From: Pseudomonadota bacterium
GTDB taxonomy: Bacteria; Pseudomonadota; Gammaproteobacteria; Burkholderiales; Burkholderiaceae_C
Assembly (NCBI GenBank): GCA_030535425.1
Contig: JAUNHQ010000028.1
Span: 1-36,010 of the forward strand
Direction of reading: 5' to 3'
DNA: 36,010 nucleotides
In this document: positions 26,152 through 35,020 of the stretch, one piece after another
How positions within the stretch are numbered: the stretch's first letter is position 1
How the letters are laid out: each line of letters opens with the position of its first letter
The notes under the pieces: model-generated
What the model saw: the letters and a program-made list of their open reading frames with translations, nothing else
Told to the model about the DNA's origin: nothing
The model's database searches: none
Program-made: the position numbers and the translations under genes

Positions 26152-27396
26152 ATGAAGCTGATCGAACCTATCCTGGCAGGCGCCGAGGCCATCACCCAAC
26201 TGCGGCGCGACATCCATGCCCACCCCGAGCTGTGCTACGAAGAAGTGCGCACGGCCGATCTGGTGGCGGCCAAGCTCACCGAATGGGGCATTCCCGTACA
26301 CCGCGGCCTGGGGGTGACGGGCCTGGTCGGCGTGGTGCAGGGGCGCGACGGCGGCCAAAGCGGCCGCGCCATTGGCCTGCGCGCCGACATGGACGCGCTG
26401 CCCATGACCGAGTTCAACACCTTTGCCCACGCCAGCCGGCACAAGGGCAAGATGCACGCCTGCGGCCACGACGGCCACACCGCCATGCTGCTGGCCGCCG
26501 CGCAGCACCTGGCCCAGCACCGCGACTTTGACGGCACGGTGTACCTGATCTTTCAGCCCGCCGAAGAAGGCGGCGGCGGCGCCAAGGCCATGATGGACGA
26601 TGGCCTGTTCACCCGCTTTCCCATGGAAGCGGTGTTTGGCATGCACAACTGGCCGGGCATGGACGTGGGCAAGATGGCGGTGAGCGCCGGGCCCGTGATG
26701 GCCTCCAGCAACGAGTTCAAGATCACCCTGACCGGCAAGGGCGGCCATGCCGCGCTGCCACACACCGGCATCGACCCCGTGCCCGTGGCCTGCCAGGTGG
26801 TGCAGGCGTTTCAGACCATCGTCACGCGCAACAAAAAGCCGGTGGAAGCGGCGGTGATTTCCGTGACCATGATCCACGCGGGCGAAGCCACCAACGTCAT
26901 TCCCGACAGCTGCGAAATCCAGGGCACGGTGCGCACCTTCACGCTTGAAACGCTGGACCTGATTGAGCGGCGCATGCAGGAAGTGGCCGAAGGCATTGCC
27001 GCCGCCTTTGGCGCCACCTGCGCGTTTGAATTTCGCCGCAACTACCCGCCCACCATCAACACCGCGTACGAGGCCGACTTCTGCCGCCGCGTCATGGCCG
27101 GCATCGTGGGCGAGGCCAACGCCGTGGCACAGGAGCCAACCATGGGCGCCGAAGACTTTGCCTTCATGCTGCAAGCCAAGCCGGGGGCGTACTGCTTCAT
27201 CGCCAACGGCTTTGGCGCGCACCGAGCGGGTTACGAAGGCGGCGGCCACGACGCTGGGCCTTGCACCCTGCACAACCCGCACTACGACTTCAACGACGAG
27301 CTCATTCCCCTGGGCGCCACCTACTGGGTGCAGCTGACGCAGCAGTGGCTGGCCCACACCCCGCCGGCCGACCGGCCCCGGCCCGCAGGCCGCTGA
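26152..27396 (+). CDS. M20 family amidohydrolase (hippurate hydrolase-like)
   Basis: A 414-residue metallopeptidase of the M20D group, which removes acyl or amino-acid groups from N-acyl amino acids. Metal and catalytic segments are visible: RADMDALPM, HACGHDGHTAMLLAAA, PAEEGGGGAKAM with the catalytic Glu pair, a GGHAALPHTGIDP dimerisation-domain strand, and GAEDFAFML near the C-terminus. The substrate cannot be told from sequence; hippurate, N-acetyl amino acids or indole-acetyl conjugates are all used by relatives. The start at 26152 (MKLIEPILAGAEAI) matches the family. It follows the PatZ-like gene by 60 bp and may share its transcript. A type A repeat follows the stop. Confidence 0.92.
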   Translation: MKLIEPILAGAEAITQLRRDIHAHPELCYEEVRTADLVAAKLTEWGIPVHRGLGVTGLVGVVQGRDGGQSGRAIGLRADMDALPMTEFNTFAHASRHKGKMHACGHDGHTAMLLAAAQHLAQHRDFDGTVYLIFQPAEEGGGGAKAMMDDGLFTRFPMEAVFGMHNWPGMDVGKMAVSAGPVMASSNEFKITLTGKGGHAALPHTGIDPVPVACQVVQAFQTIVTRNKKPVEAAVISVTMIHAGEATNVIPDSCEIQGTVRTFTLETLDLIERRMQEVAEGIAAAFGATCAFEFRRNYPPTINTAYEADFCRRVMAGIVGEANAVAQEPTMGAEDFAFMLQAKPGAYCFIANGFGAHRAGYEGGGHDAGPCTLHNPHYDFNDELIPLGATYWVQLTQQWLAHTPPADRPRPAGR

Positions 27397-27429
27397 TACC
27401 CTTGTGCCTCACGGGACAAAAGGCCATGA

Positions 27430-27486
27430 TTCAAAATGGCCATTTGCGCGCATCCCTATTCAAAGTTCGCTATCTATTTTGTAGTC
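27430..27486 (+). repeat. Dispersed type A repeat after the M20 gene
   Basis: It reads CAAAATGGCCATTTGCGCGC, then ATCCCTATTCAAAG and TTCGCTATCTATTTTGTAGT. The core is perfect and a GCTA..TAGT tail is present, but no pairing arms around the core are evident. It occupies most of the 123 bp between two convergent genes (27397-27519). Confidence 0.7.
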
Positions 27487-27519
27487 ATCAGGGGTGGAAA
27501 ACGCGGGTGGGCGCTGCCT

Positions 27520-28005
27520 TCATGCGGCCGGGCTGTCCAGGTGGCGTGCCAGCAGTTGCAGCCAGGGGTCGTCGCTGTGGGCCGTCAGTTGGCGGGCGTC
27601 GCTGGCGGTCAGCACGGTCAGATCGGGCTTGCCGCCCTGCGTGACGAGCACGGGGCCGTACCTGGCGGCCCGTGCCACGGCGGCGGGGTGGCAAAGAAAG
27701 GTCTGGTGACTGAAAGACGTCAAGGGCGTCACCGCGCCTGTTGACGGGCTGTCGTTTTGGCTGTTCAACCAGATGCCTGGCCAATCGTCGGCGACGCGGG
27801 GTTCTGGCGCACGCCCCGGTGGCCATGGCTCCAGTGGTGCAGGCAGGGTGCTGCCGTGCAGACGGGGGGACGCCAGGCGAACCTTACCCACCACCAGCCA
27901 AGACAGGTTTTTCCACGTGACGATGACTGGGCCGCGCCTGGCTGCGCGTTCAATCGCATGGGCTTGCTTCAAGAAACTGCGGTGATCGGCAGTGACCAGC
28001 GGCAT
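27520..28005 (-). CDS. Small protein with two Phd/YefM-like modules
   Basis: A 161-residue protein built from an internal duplication. Residues 2-30 and 94-122 align without gaps with 17 of 29 identities, sharing PL....H..FL....A..RAAR.GPV.VT. The second copy continues GGKPDLTVLTASDARQL, very like Phd/YefM antitoxins (GPVxIT-x-GKPxxVLLSxxDYxxL); the first copy continues WKNLSWLVVGKVRL and lacks the GKP turn. A Pro/Trp-rich linker (51-80) joins them. Phd-type proteins bind DNA as dimers and neutralise Doc/RelE toxins. No toxin gene is adjacent: neighbours are an M20 hydrolase and DUF1415. A role as a stand-alone regulator or orphan antitoxin is inference. The gene diverges from DUF1415 across about 80 bp of AT-rich DNA. 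Confidence 0.7.
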   Translation of the reverse strand: MPLVTADHRSFLKQAHAIERAARRGPVIVTWKNLSWLVVGKVRLASPRLHGSTLPAPLEPWPPGRAPEPRVADDWPGIWLNSQNDSPSTGAVTPLTSFSHQTFLCHPAAVARAARYGPVLVTQGGKPDLTVLTASDARQLTAHSDDPWLQLLARHLDSPAA

Positions 28006-28084
28006 GGGGCGAAAGCATGGTTGTATCTATACGTTAGATTATGTTGCACAGCCTGTTTTTTGTCCTATCGGCACAATGCCGCCC

Positions 28085-28672
28085 ATGCCCGCTTGTCCGC
28101 CTGCACCTGACATCACCGCCGATGCGGTGATCGCCGCGACCCGCCGCTGGCTCGAACGCGCCGTCATCGGCCTGAACCTGTGCCCCTTTGCCAAGGCGCC
28201 GCACGTCAAGGGCCAGATCCACTACGCCGTGTGCGACAGCACCCAGCCCGCCGACCTGCTGGCCCTGCTGCGCGCCGAACTGCAAGCCCTGGTCCAGGCC
28301 GATGCGCGCACGCGCGAAACCACCTTGCTCATGGCCCCGCGCATGCTGGCCGACTTTCTGGACTTCAACGACTTTCTGGCCGACGCCGACCGCGTGCTGG
28401 ACGAGCTGGACCTGCACGGCATCTTGCAAATCGCCCCCTTTCACCCCCGCTTTCAGTTTGCGGGCACAGCGCCAGACGACATCACCAACGCCACCAACCA
28501 ATCGCCCTGGCCCACGCTGCACCTCATCCGCGAAGCCAGCATCGACCGCGCCGTGGCCGCCTTTCCCGAAGCCGAAGCCATTTACGAAGCCAACATGGCC
28601 ACCTTGCGGCGGCTGGGCCACGCGGGCTGGGCAGCGCTGGGCGTGGGGCCGGATGCGGCCGAATCTCCATGA
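28085..28672 (+). CDS. DUF1415 family protein
   Basis: A 195-residue protein with NLCPFAKAPHVKGQIHYAV near the N-terminus, DFLDFNDFLADADRVLDEL in the middle and a conserved HPRFQFAG....DITNATNQSPWP block, followed by HLIREASIDRAVAAFP. These are the hallmarks of DUF1415, widespread in proteobacteria with no assigned function. The start could be 28076 or 28085; neither has a clear ribosome-binding site, so I chose the second as closer to family N-termini. The stop codon overlaps the start of the next gene (ATGA), so the two are translationally coupled. The upstream gap (28006-28084) is AT-rich and shared with the divergent Phd-like gene. Confidence 0.85.
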   Translation: MPACPPAPDITADAVIAATRRWLERAVIGLNLCPFAKAPHVKGQIHYAVCDSTQPADLLALLRAELQALVQADARTRETTLLMAPRMLADFLDFNDFLADADRVLDELDLHGILQIAPFHPRFQFAGTAPDDITNATNQSPWPTLHLIREASIDRAVAAFPEAEAIYEANMATLRRLGHAGWAALGVGPDAAESP

Positions 28673-29574
28673 ATACTATTAAAAAAATAGCTAAAAACCA
28701 GCGTGTGAAAAGCGCAAATGGCCTGAAAGGCCCAGATCCCGCCAGCCTGGCCGAGCTGTACCCCGGCCAGTCTATTGAGCTGCTCAAGGCCCTGCACATC
28801 CTCACCCGCGACGGGCGGCTGAACCAGGATTCGCGCCGCAAGCTCAAGCAAGTGCAGCACCTGGTGCGCTTCATCGACACGCTGATCCAGGACGTGCAGC
28901 CCGACGCAGCCGCCTCCCTTACCCTGGCCGACCACGGCGCGGGCAAGTCCTACCTGGGCTTCATCCTCTACGACCTGCTGCTGGCGCAGCGTGCCAACGC
29001 CCGCGTGTACGGCATCGAAACCCGGCCCGAGCTGGTCGAACGCTCGCACGCGCTGGCCCAGCAGCTGGGCTTTGCGCGCATGCACTTTCTCAACATCCCC
29101 GCCGCCGCCGCCGCCAGCCACCCCGGGCTGCCCGAGCGCATCGACATCGTCACCGCCTTGCACGCCTGCGACACCGCCACCGACGACGCCATCGCCTTTG
29201 GCCTGGCCAAGCACGCCCGGGCCTTTGCCCTGGTGCCCTGCTGCCAGGCCGAGCTGGCCGCCTGCCTGCGCCAGCACAAGGCCCTGCAACTGGCCCGCAC
29301 CCCCTTGGCCGAGCTGTGGCGCCATCCCCTGCACACGCGCGAGCTGGGCAGCCAGCTCACCAACGTGCTGCGCTGCCTGTACCTGGAGTCGCAGGGCTAC
29401 CACGTCACCGTCACCGAACTGGTGGGCTGGGAGCACAGCCTGAAAAACGAACTCATCATTGCCCGCCACACCGGCCGCAAAAAGCACAGCGCCGCCCAGC
29501 GCTTGCGCGCCCTGCTGGCCGAATTCGGCCTGCAGGCGCTGCTGCCGCTGCGCTATGCGGCGCTGGCCTCCTGA
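28669..29574 (+). CDS. SAM-dependent methyltransferase (Methyltransf_32-like)
   Basis: A 301-residue protein. The SAM motif I is [18 protein letters not shown] (about residues 84-101), with the D-x-GxGKxxLG pattern of the Methyltransf_32 group; [16 protein letters not shown] fits motif II, and [17 protein letters not shown] plus LVPCCQAEL fit later family segments. The acceptor is not known; some relatives act on RNA. The start ATG at 28669 overlaps the DUF1415 stop by 4 bp. The first 20 residues ([20 protein letters not shown]) are encoded by a type A dispersed repeat, so the native N-terminus may have been replaced or extended. The next in-frame ATG is far inside the gene, supporting use of this start. 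Confidence 0.85.
   Translation: MNTIKKIAKNQRVKSANGLKGPDPASLAELYPGQSIELLKALHILTRDGRLNQDSRRKLKQVQHLVRFIDTLIQDVQPDAAASLTLADHGAGKSYLGFILYDLLLAQRANARVYGIETRPELVERSHALAQQLGFARMHFLNIPAAAAASHPGLPERIDIVTALHACDTATDDAIAFGLAKHARAFALVPCCQAELAACLRQHKALQLARTPLAELWRHPLHTRELGSQLTNVLRCLYLESQGYHVTVTELVGWEHSLKNELIIARHTGRKKHSAAQRLRALLAEFGLQALLPLRYAALAS
28673..28730 (-). repeat. Dispersed type A repeat forming the methyltransferase N-terminus
   Basis: On the minus strand it reads CAGGCCATTTGCGC, then a spacer, GGTTTTTAGCTATTTTTTT and AATAGTA. The tail hairpin CTATT-AAAAA-AATAG (28676-28690) is present. It lies directly after the start codon of the methyltransferase gene and is translated through. Confidence 0.75.
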
Positions 29575-29750
29575 CGGGGCGGCTGCATGCGCGGCCTTGC
29601 CGCCAGCCAGGCCAAACCGCGCCGCATGCCCTTGCGCGCCACCGGTTTTGCTGCACTGCGGTAACATGCCCGCCCCCTCTTTTCGACAGGCTGGATGCCG
29701 GCCCCAGGCTCCTGGCACGCCAGCTACGCGACACGGCACCTGCCCCGACG

Positions 29751-32700
29751 ATGAACGCCCCGCTTTTGCCCCTTGCATCGCCCGCCGCCCACGAAGCGGC
29801 CCCGCGTCTGCGCGAGATTCCGTACAACTACACCAGCTTTTCCGACCGCGAGATCGTGCTGCGCCTGCTGGGCGAGCACGCCTGGGACCTGTTGCAGCAG
29901 CTGCGCGGCGAGCGGCACACGGGCCGTTCCTCGCGCATGCTGTACGAAGTGCTGGGCGACATCTGGGTGGTGCGGCGCAACCCCTATCTGCAAGACGACT
30001 TGCTGGACAACCCGCGCCGCCGCGCGCAGCTGGTGCAGGCGCTGCACCACCGCCTGGGCGAGATTGAAAAGCGCCGCACCCCGCAGCAAGACCCCGAGCG
30101 CGACGCGCTGGTGGGCGAGCTGCTGGCTGCTGCGCGCCGCGTGGTGGCCGCGTTTGACCGCTCGTTCGACAAAGTGGCCGAGCTGCGCCGCCGCGCCGCG
30201 CGGGCCTTGAGCCGCCACACGCACAAGGACAACATCAAGTTCGACGGCCTCTCGCGCGTCAGCCACGTGACCGACGCCACCGACTGGCGCGTGGAGTTTC
30301 CCCTGGTCGTGCTCACCCCCGACACCGAGGCCGAAATGGCCGCACTGGTGGCCGGCTGCATCGAGCTGGGGCTGACGGTGATTCCGCGCGGCGGCGGCAC
30401 CGGCTACACCGGCGGCGCCGTGCCGCTGGACTGGAAAAGCGCCGTCATCAACACCGAAAAGCTCATCACCATCGGCGCTGTCGAGCGCATCCGCCTGCCC
30501 GGCCTGGACCACGAGGTGCCCACCATCCACACCGAAGCCGGCGTGGTCACCCAGCGCGTAGCCGACGCCGCCGAGGCCGCGGGCCTGGTCTTTGCCGTGG
30601 ACCCCACCAGCGCCGAGGCCAGCTGCATTGGCGGCAACATCGCCATGAACGCTGGCGGCAAAAAAGCCGTGCTCTGGGGCACGGCGCTGGACAACCTGGC
30701 TTCCTGGCGCATGGTCACGCCCGATGCGCAGTGGCTCGAAGTCACCCGCATCGGCCACAACCTGGGCAAGATCCACGACGCCGACGTGGCCCGCTTTGAG
30801 CTGAAGTACTTTGACGCCAGCGGCCAGACCTTGCTGCGCACCGAGCAGCTGGACATTCCCGGCGCCAGCTTTCGCAAGGCCGGGCTGGGCAAGGACGTGA
30901 CCGACAAGTTCTTGAGCGGCCTGCCCGGCGTGCAAAAAGAAGGCTGCGACGGGCTGATCACCAGCGCCCGCTGGGTGCTGCACCGCATGCCCGAGCACAC
31001 GCGCACCGTGTGCCTGGAGTTTTTCGGCCATGCGCACGACGCCGTGCCCAGCATCGTCGAAATCAAGGACTTCATGTTTGCCGAGCAAAAGCGCACCGGC
31101 ACCCTGCTGGCCGGGCTGGAGCACCTGGACGACCGCTACCTGCGCGCCGTGGGCTACAGCACCAAGGCCAAGCGCGCCGACTTTCCCAAGATGGTGCTGG
31201 TGGGCGACATCACCGGCGACGACGCCGACGCCGTGGCCCGCGCCGCCAGCGAGGTGGTGCGCATCGCCAACTCGCGCGCGGGCGAAGGCTTTGTCGCCGT
31301 CAGCGCCGACGCGCGCAAGAAATTCTGGGCCGACCGCAAGAAAACCGCCGCCATCAGCCGCCACACCAACGCCTTCAAGATCAACGAAGACGTGGTCATC
31401 CCGCTGCCGCGCATGGCCGAATACACCGACGGCATCGAGCGCATCAACATCGAGCTGTCCTTGCGCAACAAGATCGAGCTGGCCGACGAGCTGCAAGCCT
31501 TTTTGCAGCGCGGCAACCTGCCCCTGGGCCGCTCGGCCGACGCCCCCTCGCCCGAGCTGCTGGCGCAAAAAGTCGAGCAGGCCCTGGCCCTGGTGCGCGA
31601 AGTGCGCGCGCTGTGGCAAGGCTGGCTGGACGACGTGGACACGCTCTTTCGCCCCCTGCAAAGCCACGAGTTGCGCGCGAGCTGGAAAACGCAAATCCGC
31701 GACCCGCTGCGCGGCATCTTTGCCGGCAGCGACTTTGAACCCCTGCTGGCCGCGCTGGGCCAAGTGCAGCAGCGCGTGCTGCGCGGGCGCGTGTGGGTGG
31801 CCCTGCACATGCACGCCGGCGACGGCAACGTGCACACCAACATCCCCGTGCACAGCGACAACTACCAGATGCTGCAAACCGCGCACGAAGCCGTGGACCG
31901 CATCATGGCCCTGGCCCGCAGCCTGGACGGCGTCATCAGCGGCGAGCACGGCATCGGCATCACCAAGCTGCAATACCTCAGCGACGCCGAGCTGGCCCCC
32001 TTTGCCGCCTACAAACAGCAGGTGGACCCGCAAGGCCACTTCAACCGTGGCAAATTGCTACGAAATCAGGAGCTGCCCGCGCGCGATGGACGGGCGCAAA
32101 CGGCCTATTTGAAGGCCGATTTGACCAACGCCTACACCCCCAGCTTCGGCCTCATGGGGCACGAATCGCTCATCATGCAGCAAAGCGATATCGGCGCCAT
32201 TGCCGACAGCGTGAAAGACTGCCTGCGCTGCGGCAAGTGCAAGCCCGAATGCAGCACCCACGTGCCCCGCGCCAACCTGCTGTACAGCCCGCGCAACAAG
32301 ATCCTGGCCACCTCGCTGCTGATCGAAGCCTTCTTGTACGAAGAGCAAACGCGCCGCGGCGTGAGCCTGAAGCACTGGAGCGAGTTCGAAGACGTGGCCG
32401 ACCACTGCACCGTCTGCCACCGCTGCTACGCCCCCTGCCCGGTCAAGATCGACTTTGGCGACGTGACCATGAACATGCGCAACCTGCTGCGCAAGATGGG
32501 CAAGAAAAGCTTCCGCCCAGCGGCGGCGGCCGGCGCCTTTTTCCTCAACGCCACCGACCCGCGCGTGATCGGCGCCACCAAGCTGGCCCTGGCCGCCAGC
32601 TACAAGGCCCAGCGCCTGGGCGCCGACGTGCTGCAAGCCGCCGCCCGCCAGCAAACCGCCCACCCCCCCGCCACCGTGGGCAAGCCGCCCCTGCGCGAGC

Positions 32701-33635
32701 AGGTCATCCACTTCGTCAACAAAAAACTGCCCGGCGGGCTGCCCAGCAAAACCGCGCGCGCGCTGCTGGACATTGAAGACCGGGCCTACGTGCCCGTCAT
32801 CCGCGACCCCCAGGCCACCACCACCGACAGCGAAGCCGTGTTTTACTTTCCCGGCTGCGGCTCAGAGCGCCTGTTCAGCCAGGTGGGCCTGGCCACCCAG
32901 GCCATGCTGTGGCACGCCCGTGTGCAAACCGTGCTGCCGCCCGGCTACGTGTGCTGCGGCTACCCCCAGCGCGGCAGCGGCCAGTTCGATTTGGCCAACC
33001 AGATGATCACCGACAACCGCGTCATGCTGCACCGCGTGGCCAACACGCTGAACTACCTGGACATCAAGACCGTGGTGGTCAGCTGCGGCACCTGCTACGA
33101 CCAGATCGCCGGCTACGAGTTTGAGCAAATCTTCCCCGGCAGCCGCATCATCGACATCCACGAATACCTGCTGGAAAAAGGCATCACCCTGCCCGAAAGC
33201 CAGCGCGGCGCCTACCTGTACCACGAGCCCTGCCACAACCCCATGAAGCAGCAGGCCAGCCTGAAAACCGTGCAGGCCCTGGTGGGCCAGCAGGTGCTGC
33301 AAAGCCCGCGCTGCTGCGGCGAAAGCGGCACCTTAGCCGTCAGCCGGCCCGATGTGTCCACCCAGGTGCGTTTTCGCAAGCAGGAAGAGATTGAAAAAGG
33401 CGCGGCCCAGCTGCGCGCCAGCGGCGCCGTGCCCGCGCAGGGCAACGTGAAAATCCTCACCAGCTGCCCCAGCTGCCTGCAAGGGCTGACGCGCTACCAG
33501 AACGATTTGCCCAACGGCCTGCTGCAAGCGGACTACATCGTCATCGAAATGGCCCGCGCCATCCTGGGCAAAAACTGGCTGCGCGAATACGTGGACAAGG
33601 CCAACGCCGGCGGCATTGAGCGCGTGCTGGTGTAG
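29751..33635 (+). CDS. Large FAD-linked oxidase/Fe-S/CCG-domain fusion (DUF3683 type)
   Basis: A 1294-residue D-lactate/glycolate-dehydrogenase-like fusion. A DUF3683-type N-terminal region (about 1-170) precedes an FAD-binding domain ([15 protein letters not shown] near 212) and an FAD-oxidase C-terminal domain ([28 protein letters not shown] near 730). Two 4Fe-4S motifs follow ([16 protein letters not shown] near 824, [18 protein letters not shown] near 886), then two CCG domains (FPGCGSER ... VCCGYPQ, and HEPCHNPM ... SPRCCGESG). This joins GlcD- and GlcF/GlpC-like halves in one chain, so it likely oxidises a 2-hydroxy acid and passes electrons to quinone; the substrate is unknown. Residues about 768-787, between the flavin and Fe-S halves, come from a dispersed repeat. 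The start at 29751 precedes [15 protein letters not shown]. Confidence 0.9.
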   Translation: MNAPLLPLASPAAHEAAPRLREIPYNYTSFSDREIVLRLLGEHAWDLLQQLRGERHTGRSSRMLYEVLGDIWVVRRNPYLQDDLLDNPRRRAQLVQALHHRLGEIEKRRTPQQDPERDALVGELLAAARRVVAAFDRSFDKVAELRRRAARALSRHTHKDNIKFDGLSRVSHVTDATDWRVEFPLVVLTPDTEAEMAALVAGCIELGLTVIPRGGGTGYTGGAVPLDWKSAVINTEKLITIGAVERIRLPGLDHEVPTIHTEAGVVTQRVADAAEAAGLVFAVDPTSAEASCIGGNIAMNAGGKKAVLWGTALDNLASWRMVTPDAQWLEVTRIGHNLGKIHDADVARFELKYFDASGQTLLRTEQLDIPGASFRKAGLGKDVTDKFLSGLPGVQKEGCDGLITSARWVLHRMPEHTRTVCLEFFGHAHDAVPSIVEIKDFMFAEQKRTGTLLAGLEHLDDRYLRAVGYSTKAKRADFPKMVLVGDITGDDADAVARAASEVVRIANSRAGEGFVAVSADARKKFWADRKKTAAISRHTNAFKINEDVVIPLPRMAEYTDGIERINIELSLRNKIELADELQAFLQRGNLPLGRSADAPSPELLAQKVEQALALVREVRALWQGWLDDVDTLFRPLQSHELRASWKTQIRDPLRGIFAGSDFEPLLAALGQVQQRVLRGRVWVALHMHAGDGNVHTNIPVHSDNYQMLQTAHEAVDRIMALARSLDGVISGEHGIGITKLQYLSDAELAPFAAYKQQVDPQGHFNRGKLLRNQELPARDGRAQTAYLKADLTNAYTPSFGLMGHESLIMQQSDIGAIADSVKDCLRCGKCKPECSTHVPRANLLYSPRNKILATSLLIEAFLYEEQTRRGVSLKHWSEFEDVADHCTVCHRCYAPCPVKIDFGDVTMNMRNLLRKMGKKSFRPAAAAGAFFLNATDPRVIGATKLALAASYKAQRLGADVLQAAARQQTAHPPATVGKPPLREQVIHFVNKKLPGGLPSKTARALLDIEDRAYVPVIRDPQATTTDSEAVFYFPGCGSERLFSQVGLATQAMLWHARVQTVLPPGYVCCGYPQRGSGQFDLANQMITDNRVMLHRVANTLNYLDIKTVVVSCGTCYDQIAGYEFEQIFPGSRIIDIHEYLLEKGITLPESQRGAYLYHEPCHNPMKQQASLKTVQALVGQQVLQSPRCCGESGTLAVSRPDVSTQVRFRKQEEIEKGAAQLRASGAVPAQGNVKILTSCPSCLQGLTRYQNDLPNGLLQADYIVIEMARAILGKNWLREYVDKANAGGIERVLV
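32052..32111 (-). repeat. Dispersed repeat inside the FAD/Fe-S oxidoreductase gene, in frame
   Basis: On the minus strand it reads AAATAGGCCGTTTGCGCCCG, a short spacer, then CGGGCAGCTCCTGATTTCG and TAGCAATTT. GCCCG (32074-32078) and CGGGC (32091-32095) pair. The GGCCGTTTGCGC core looks intermediate between types A and B. On the coding strand it gives [18 protein letters not shown] between the conserved FNRGKLL end of the flavin domain and LTNAYTPSF of the next domain. Confidence 0.7.
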
Positions 33636-33650
33636 CCGCCCGCGCCCGCC

Positions 33651-33679
33651 GCGCATGGCCTGGCAGGGCAGCCATGCGC
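33651..33679 (+). other. Stem-loop after the FAD/Fe-S oxidoreductase gene
   Basis: GCGCATGGC (33651-33659) pairs perfectly with GCCATGCGC (33671-33679) across an 11-nt loop, starting 16 bp after the stop codon. No T-run follows, so it is more likely an mRNA-end stabiliser than a terminator. Confidence 0.5.
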
Positions 33680-33689
33680 AGTGTAGAAA

Positions 33690-33757
33690 TTGCTACTTAT
33701 TTTGTAGCTTAAAACCTTTATCAAACGTGCGCAAAAAGCCTTTTTGATAAAGGTTTT
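33690..33757 (-). repeat. Dispersed type A repeat that forms a bidirectional terminator
   Basis: On the minus strand it reads AAAAAGGCTTTTTGCGCACG between perfectly pairing arms, then a GCTACAAAATAAGTAGC tail hairpin (33692-33708). The arms AAAACCTTTATCAAA (33711-33725) and TTTGATAAAGGTTTT (33743-33757) give a 15-bp stem. On the plus strand the stem is followed by TTT, giving a terminator for the oxidoreductase gene; on the minus strand TTTTAAG follows, serving the TonB-like gene. Confidence 0.78.
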
Positions 33758-33760
33758 TTT
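33711..33760 (+). terminator. Terminator between oxidoreductase and TonB-like genes
   Basis: A 15-bp stem with a 17-nt loop is followed by an unbroken T-run through 33760 on the plus strand. The stem is formed by the arms of the dispersed repeat at 33690-33757 and lies between convergent genes. The A/T-rich stem is weaker than a classic GC-rich terminator, but its length compensates. Confidence 0.65.
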
Positions 33761-33795
33761 GCGTCTTTGCCCGCGTGTGGTGGCGCGCGGTGGGC

Positions 33796-34548
33796 TCATT
33801 CGCGCGAGGGCAGGGGCATGACGTAGTTGGGCGGTTGCCCGCCTTCGGGCGCCCAGATTTGCACCAGCACGGTGCTGGGCACGGGCACACGGCCAATGCG
33901 CGCGGCCAGCATGGGGGTGTGGGCCAGGCGGGCAAACAGCTGCTGCAGGGCCGGGTCGTCGGCAGCGGGGCCTTGCAGTTCAAAGCGTTCGATGCGCCCG
34001 CGCGAGTTGACCCACAGGCGCACTTTGACGCTGGGGTGGCTGGCGGGCCAAGGGGTGTCGGCCAGCGTCCATTCGCCATGCTCGGGCGCAGGGGCCGTGT
34101 CGGCAGAGTTGGCGTCCAGCCATTGCATGGGCTCGCTGCTGGCCAGGCGCGGCGGCACGGGTGGCGGAGGGGGCGCGGCCACGGCGGGCTCGGGCAGGGG
34201 CTCAGGCAGCGGGGCGGGTGGTGGTTCGGGCGGTGGTTTAGGTGGGGATTCGGGCGGGCGCGCAGGCGCGGGCTGGGGCCGGGCGGCGCGGGCCGTGGCG
34301 CGTGATGGGGGTGGTGGAGGCGCCCACTGTGGTGCAGGTGGTGTGACAGCGGGTGTGGCAGCGGGTGCCGGGGGGCTGGCCACGCGCACGTGCCAGGTCA
34401 TGGGCGGCGGGGGCAGGCGCGCGGCGTCGGTGTGGGTGGCGGGGGCGGGCAGGTGGCGCAGGCCCCACAGCACGGCGGCGTGCAGACCCAGGGCCAGCGC
34501 CACGGCGGCGGCCCAGGGCAGGCGGCTGTCGGCTGCGGGGGTGGGCAT
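33796..34548 (-). CDS. TonB-like proline-rich membrane-anchored protein
   Basis: A 250-residue protein with one N-terminal membrane helix (about 12-30, AVALALGLHAAVLWGL), a long Pro/Ala-rich spacer (about 48-145) and a C-terminal globular part (about 160-250) with VKVRLWVNSRGRIERFEL and VQIWAPEGG. This is the architecture of TonB-type energy transducers, whose C-terminal domain contacts outer-membrane receptors; the VNSRGRIERF strand is compatible with a TonB_C fold but motif support is thin. No exbB/exbD or receptor gene is adjacent. It begins 12 bp after the nrdR stop, so it is probably cotranscribed with nrdR. It could also be a general periplasm-spanning protein. Confidence 0.65.
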   Translation of the reverse strand: MPTPAADSRLPWAAAVALALGLHAAVLWGLRHLPAPATHTDAARLPPPPMTWHVRVASPPAPAATPAVTPPAPQWAPPPPPSRATARAARPQPAPARPPESPPKPPPEPPPAPLPEPLPEPAVAAPPPPPVPPRLASSEPMQWLDANSADTAPAPEHGEWTLADTPWPASHPSVKVRLWVNSRGRIERFELQGPAADDPALQQLFARLAHTPMLAARIGRVPVPSTVLVQIWAPEGGQPPNYVMPLPSRE

Positions 34549-34560
34549 GGCGGGAGGTGT

Positions 34561-35010
34561 TCAGCGCCGCACTTCGTCTACCAGGGCGCGGAAATCGTCG
34601 ATGTCTTCGAAGCTGCGGTACACGCTGGCAAAGCGCACGTAGGCCACTTGGTCGAGTTTTTTCAGCTCGCGCATGACCAGCTCGCCCAGGCGGGAGGAGG
34701 GCACTTCGCGCGCGCCGCCGGCCAGCAGCTTTTCTTCGATGCGCTCGATGGCGGTGTCCAGCTGCTCGGCGCTGACGGGGCGCTTGCGCAGCGCCAGCTC
34801 CAGCGAGGCTTGCAGCTTGGCGCGGGCGTAGGGCACGCGCCGGCCGTCTTTTTTGACGATGCTGGGAAAGCTGACGTCGGGCCGCTCATAGGTGGTAAAG
34901 CGCTTGCCGCAGTGCCCGCACTGGCGGCGGCGGCGGATGAAGTCGCCATCGTCGGACACGCGCGTTTCCACCACTTGCGTGTCGGTGTGGGCGCAAAAGG
35001 GGCACTTCAT
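34561..35010 (-). CDS. nrdR: Transcriptional repressor NrdR
   Basis: A 149-residue ATP-cone repressor of ribonucleotide reductase genes. The N-terminal zinc ribbon has Cys3, Cys6, Cys31 and Cys34 (MKCPFC ... [12 protein letters not shown]), followed by an ATP-cone ([20 protein letters not shown]-like segment from about 50). Length and sequence are standard. It lies downstream of glyA, an arrangement common in proteobacteria. A terminator (35097-35127) separates it from glyA. The dispersed repeat just upstream carries a TTGACA box, so nrdR may have its own promoter. The NrdR-binding boxes it recognises are not visible in this window, as no nrd genes are present. Confidence 0.97.
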   Translation of the reverse strand: MKCPFCAHTDTQVVETRVSDDGDFIRRRRQCGHCGKRFTTYERPDVSFPSIVKKDGRRVPYARAKLQASLELALRKRPVSAEQLDTAIERIEEKLLAGGAREVPSSRLGELVMRELKKLDQVAYVRFASVYRSFEDIDDFRALVDEVRR

Positions 35011-35020
35011 GGCAGATGGT

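Noticed and set aside
24427-27357. A 976-codon open frame on the minus strand opposite the PatZ-like and M20 genes
   Set aside because: It is antisense to two genes with clear motifs and has a His/Gln/Gly-rich translation typical of reading a GC-rich gene in a shadow frame.
29585-29629. Terminator after the methyltransferase gene
   Set aside because: GCATGCG and CGCATGC pair, but the loop is long and no T-run follows, so I do not call it a terminator.
29724-32039. A 771-codon minus-strand open frame opposite the FAD/Fe-S oxidoreductase
   Set aside because: Shadow of a gene with intact FAD and Fe-S motifs; no recognisable domain in the antisense product.
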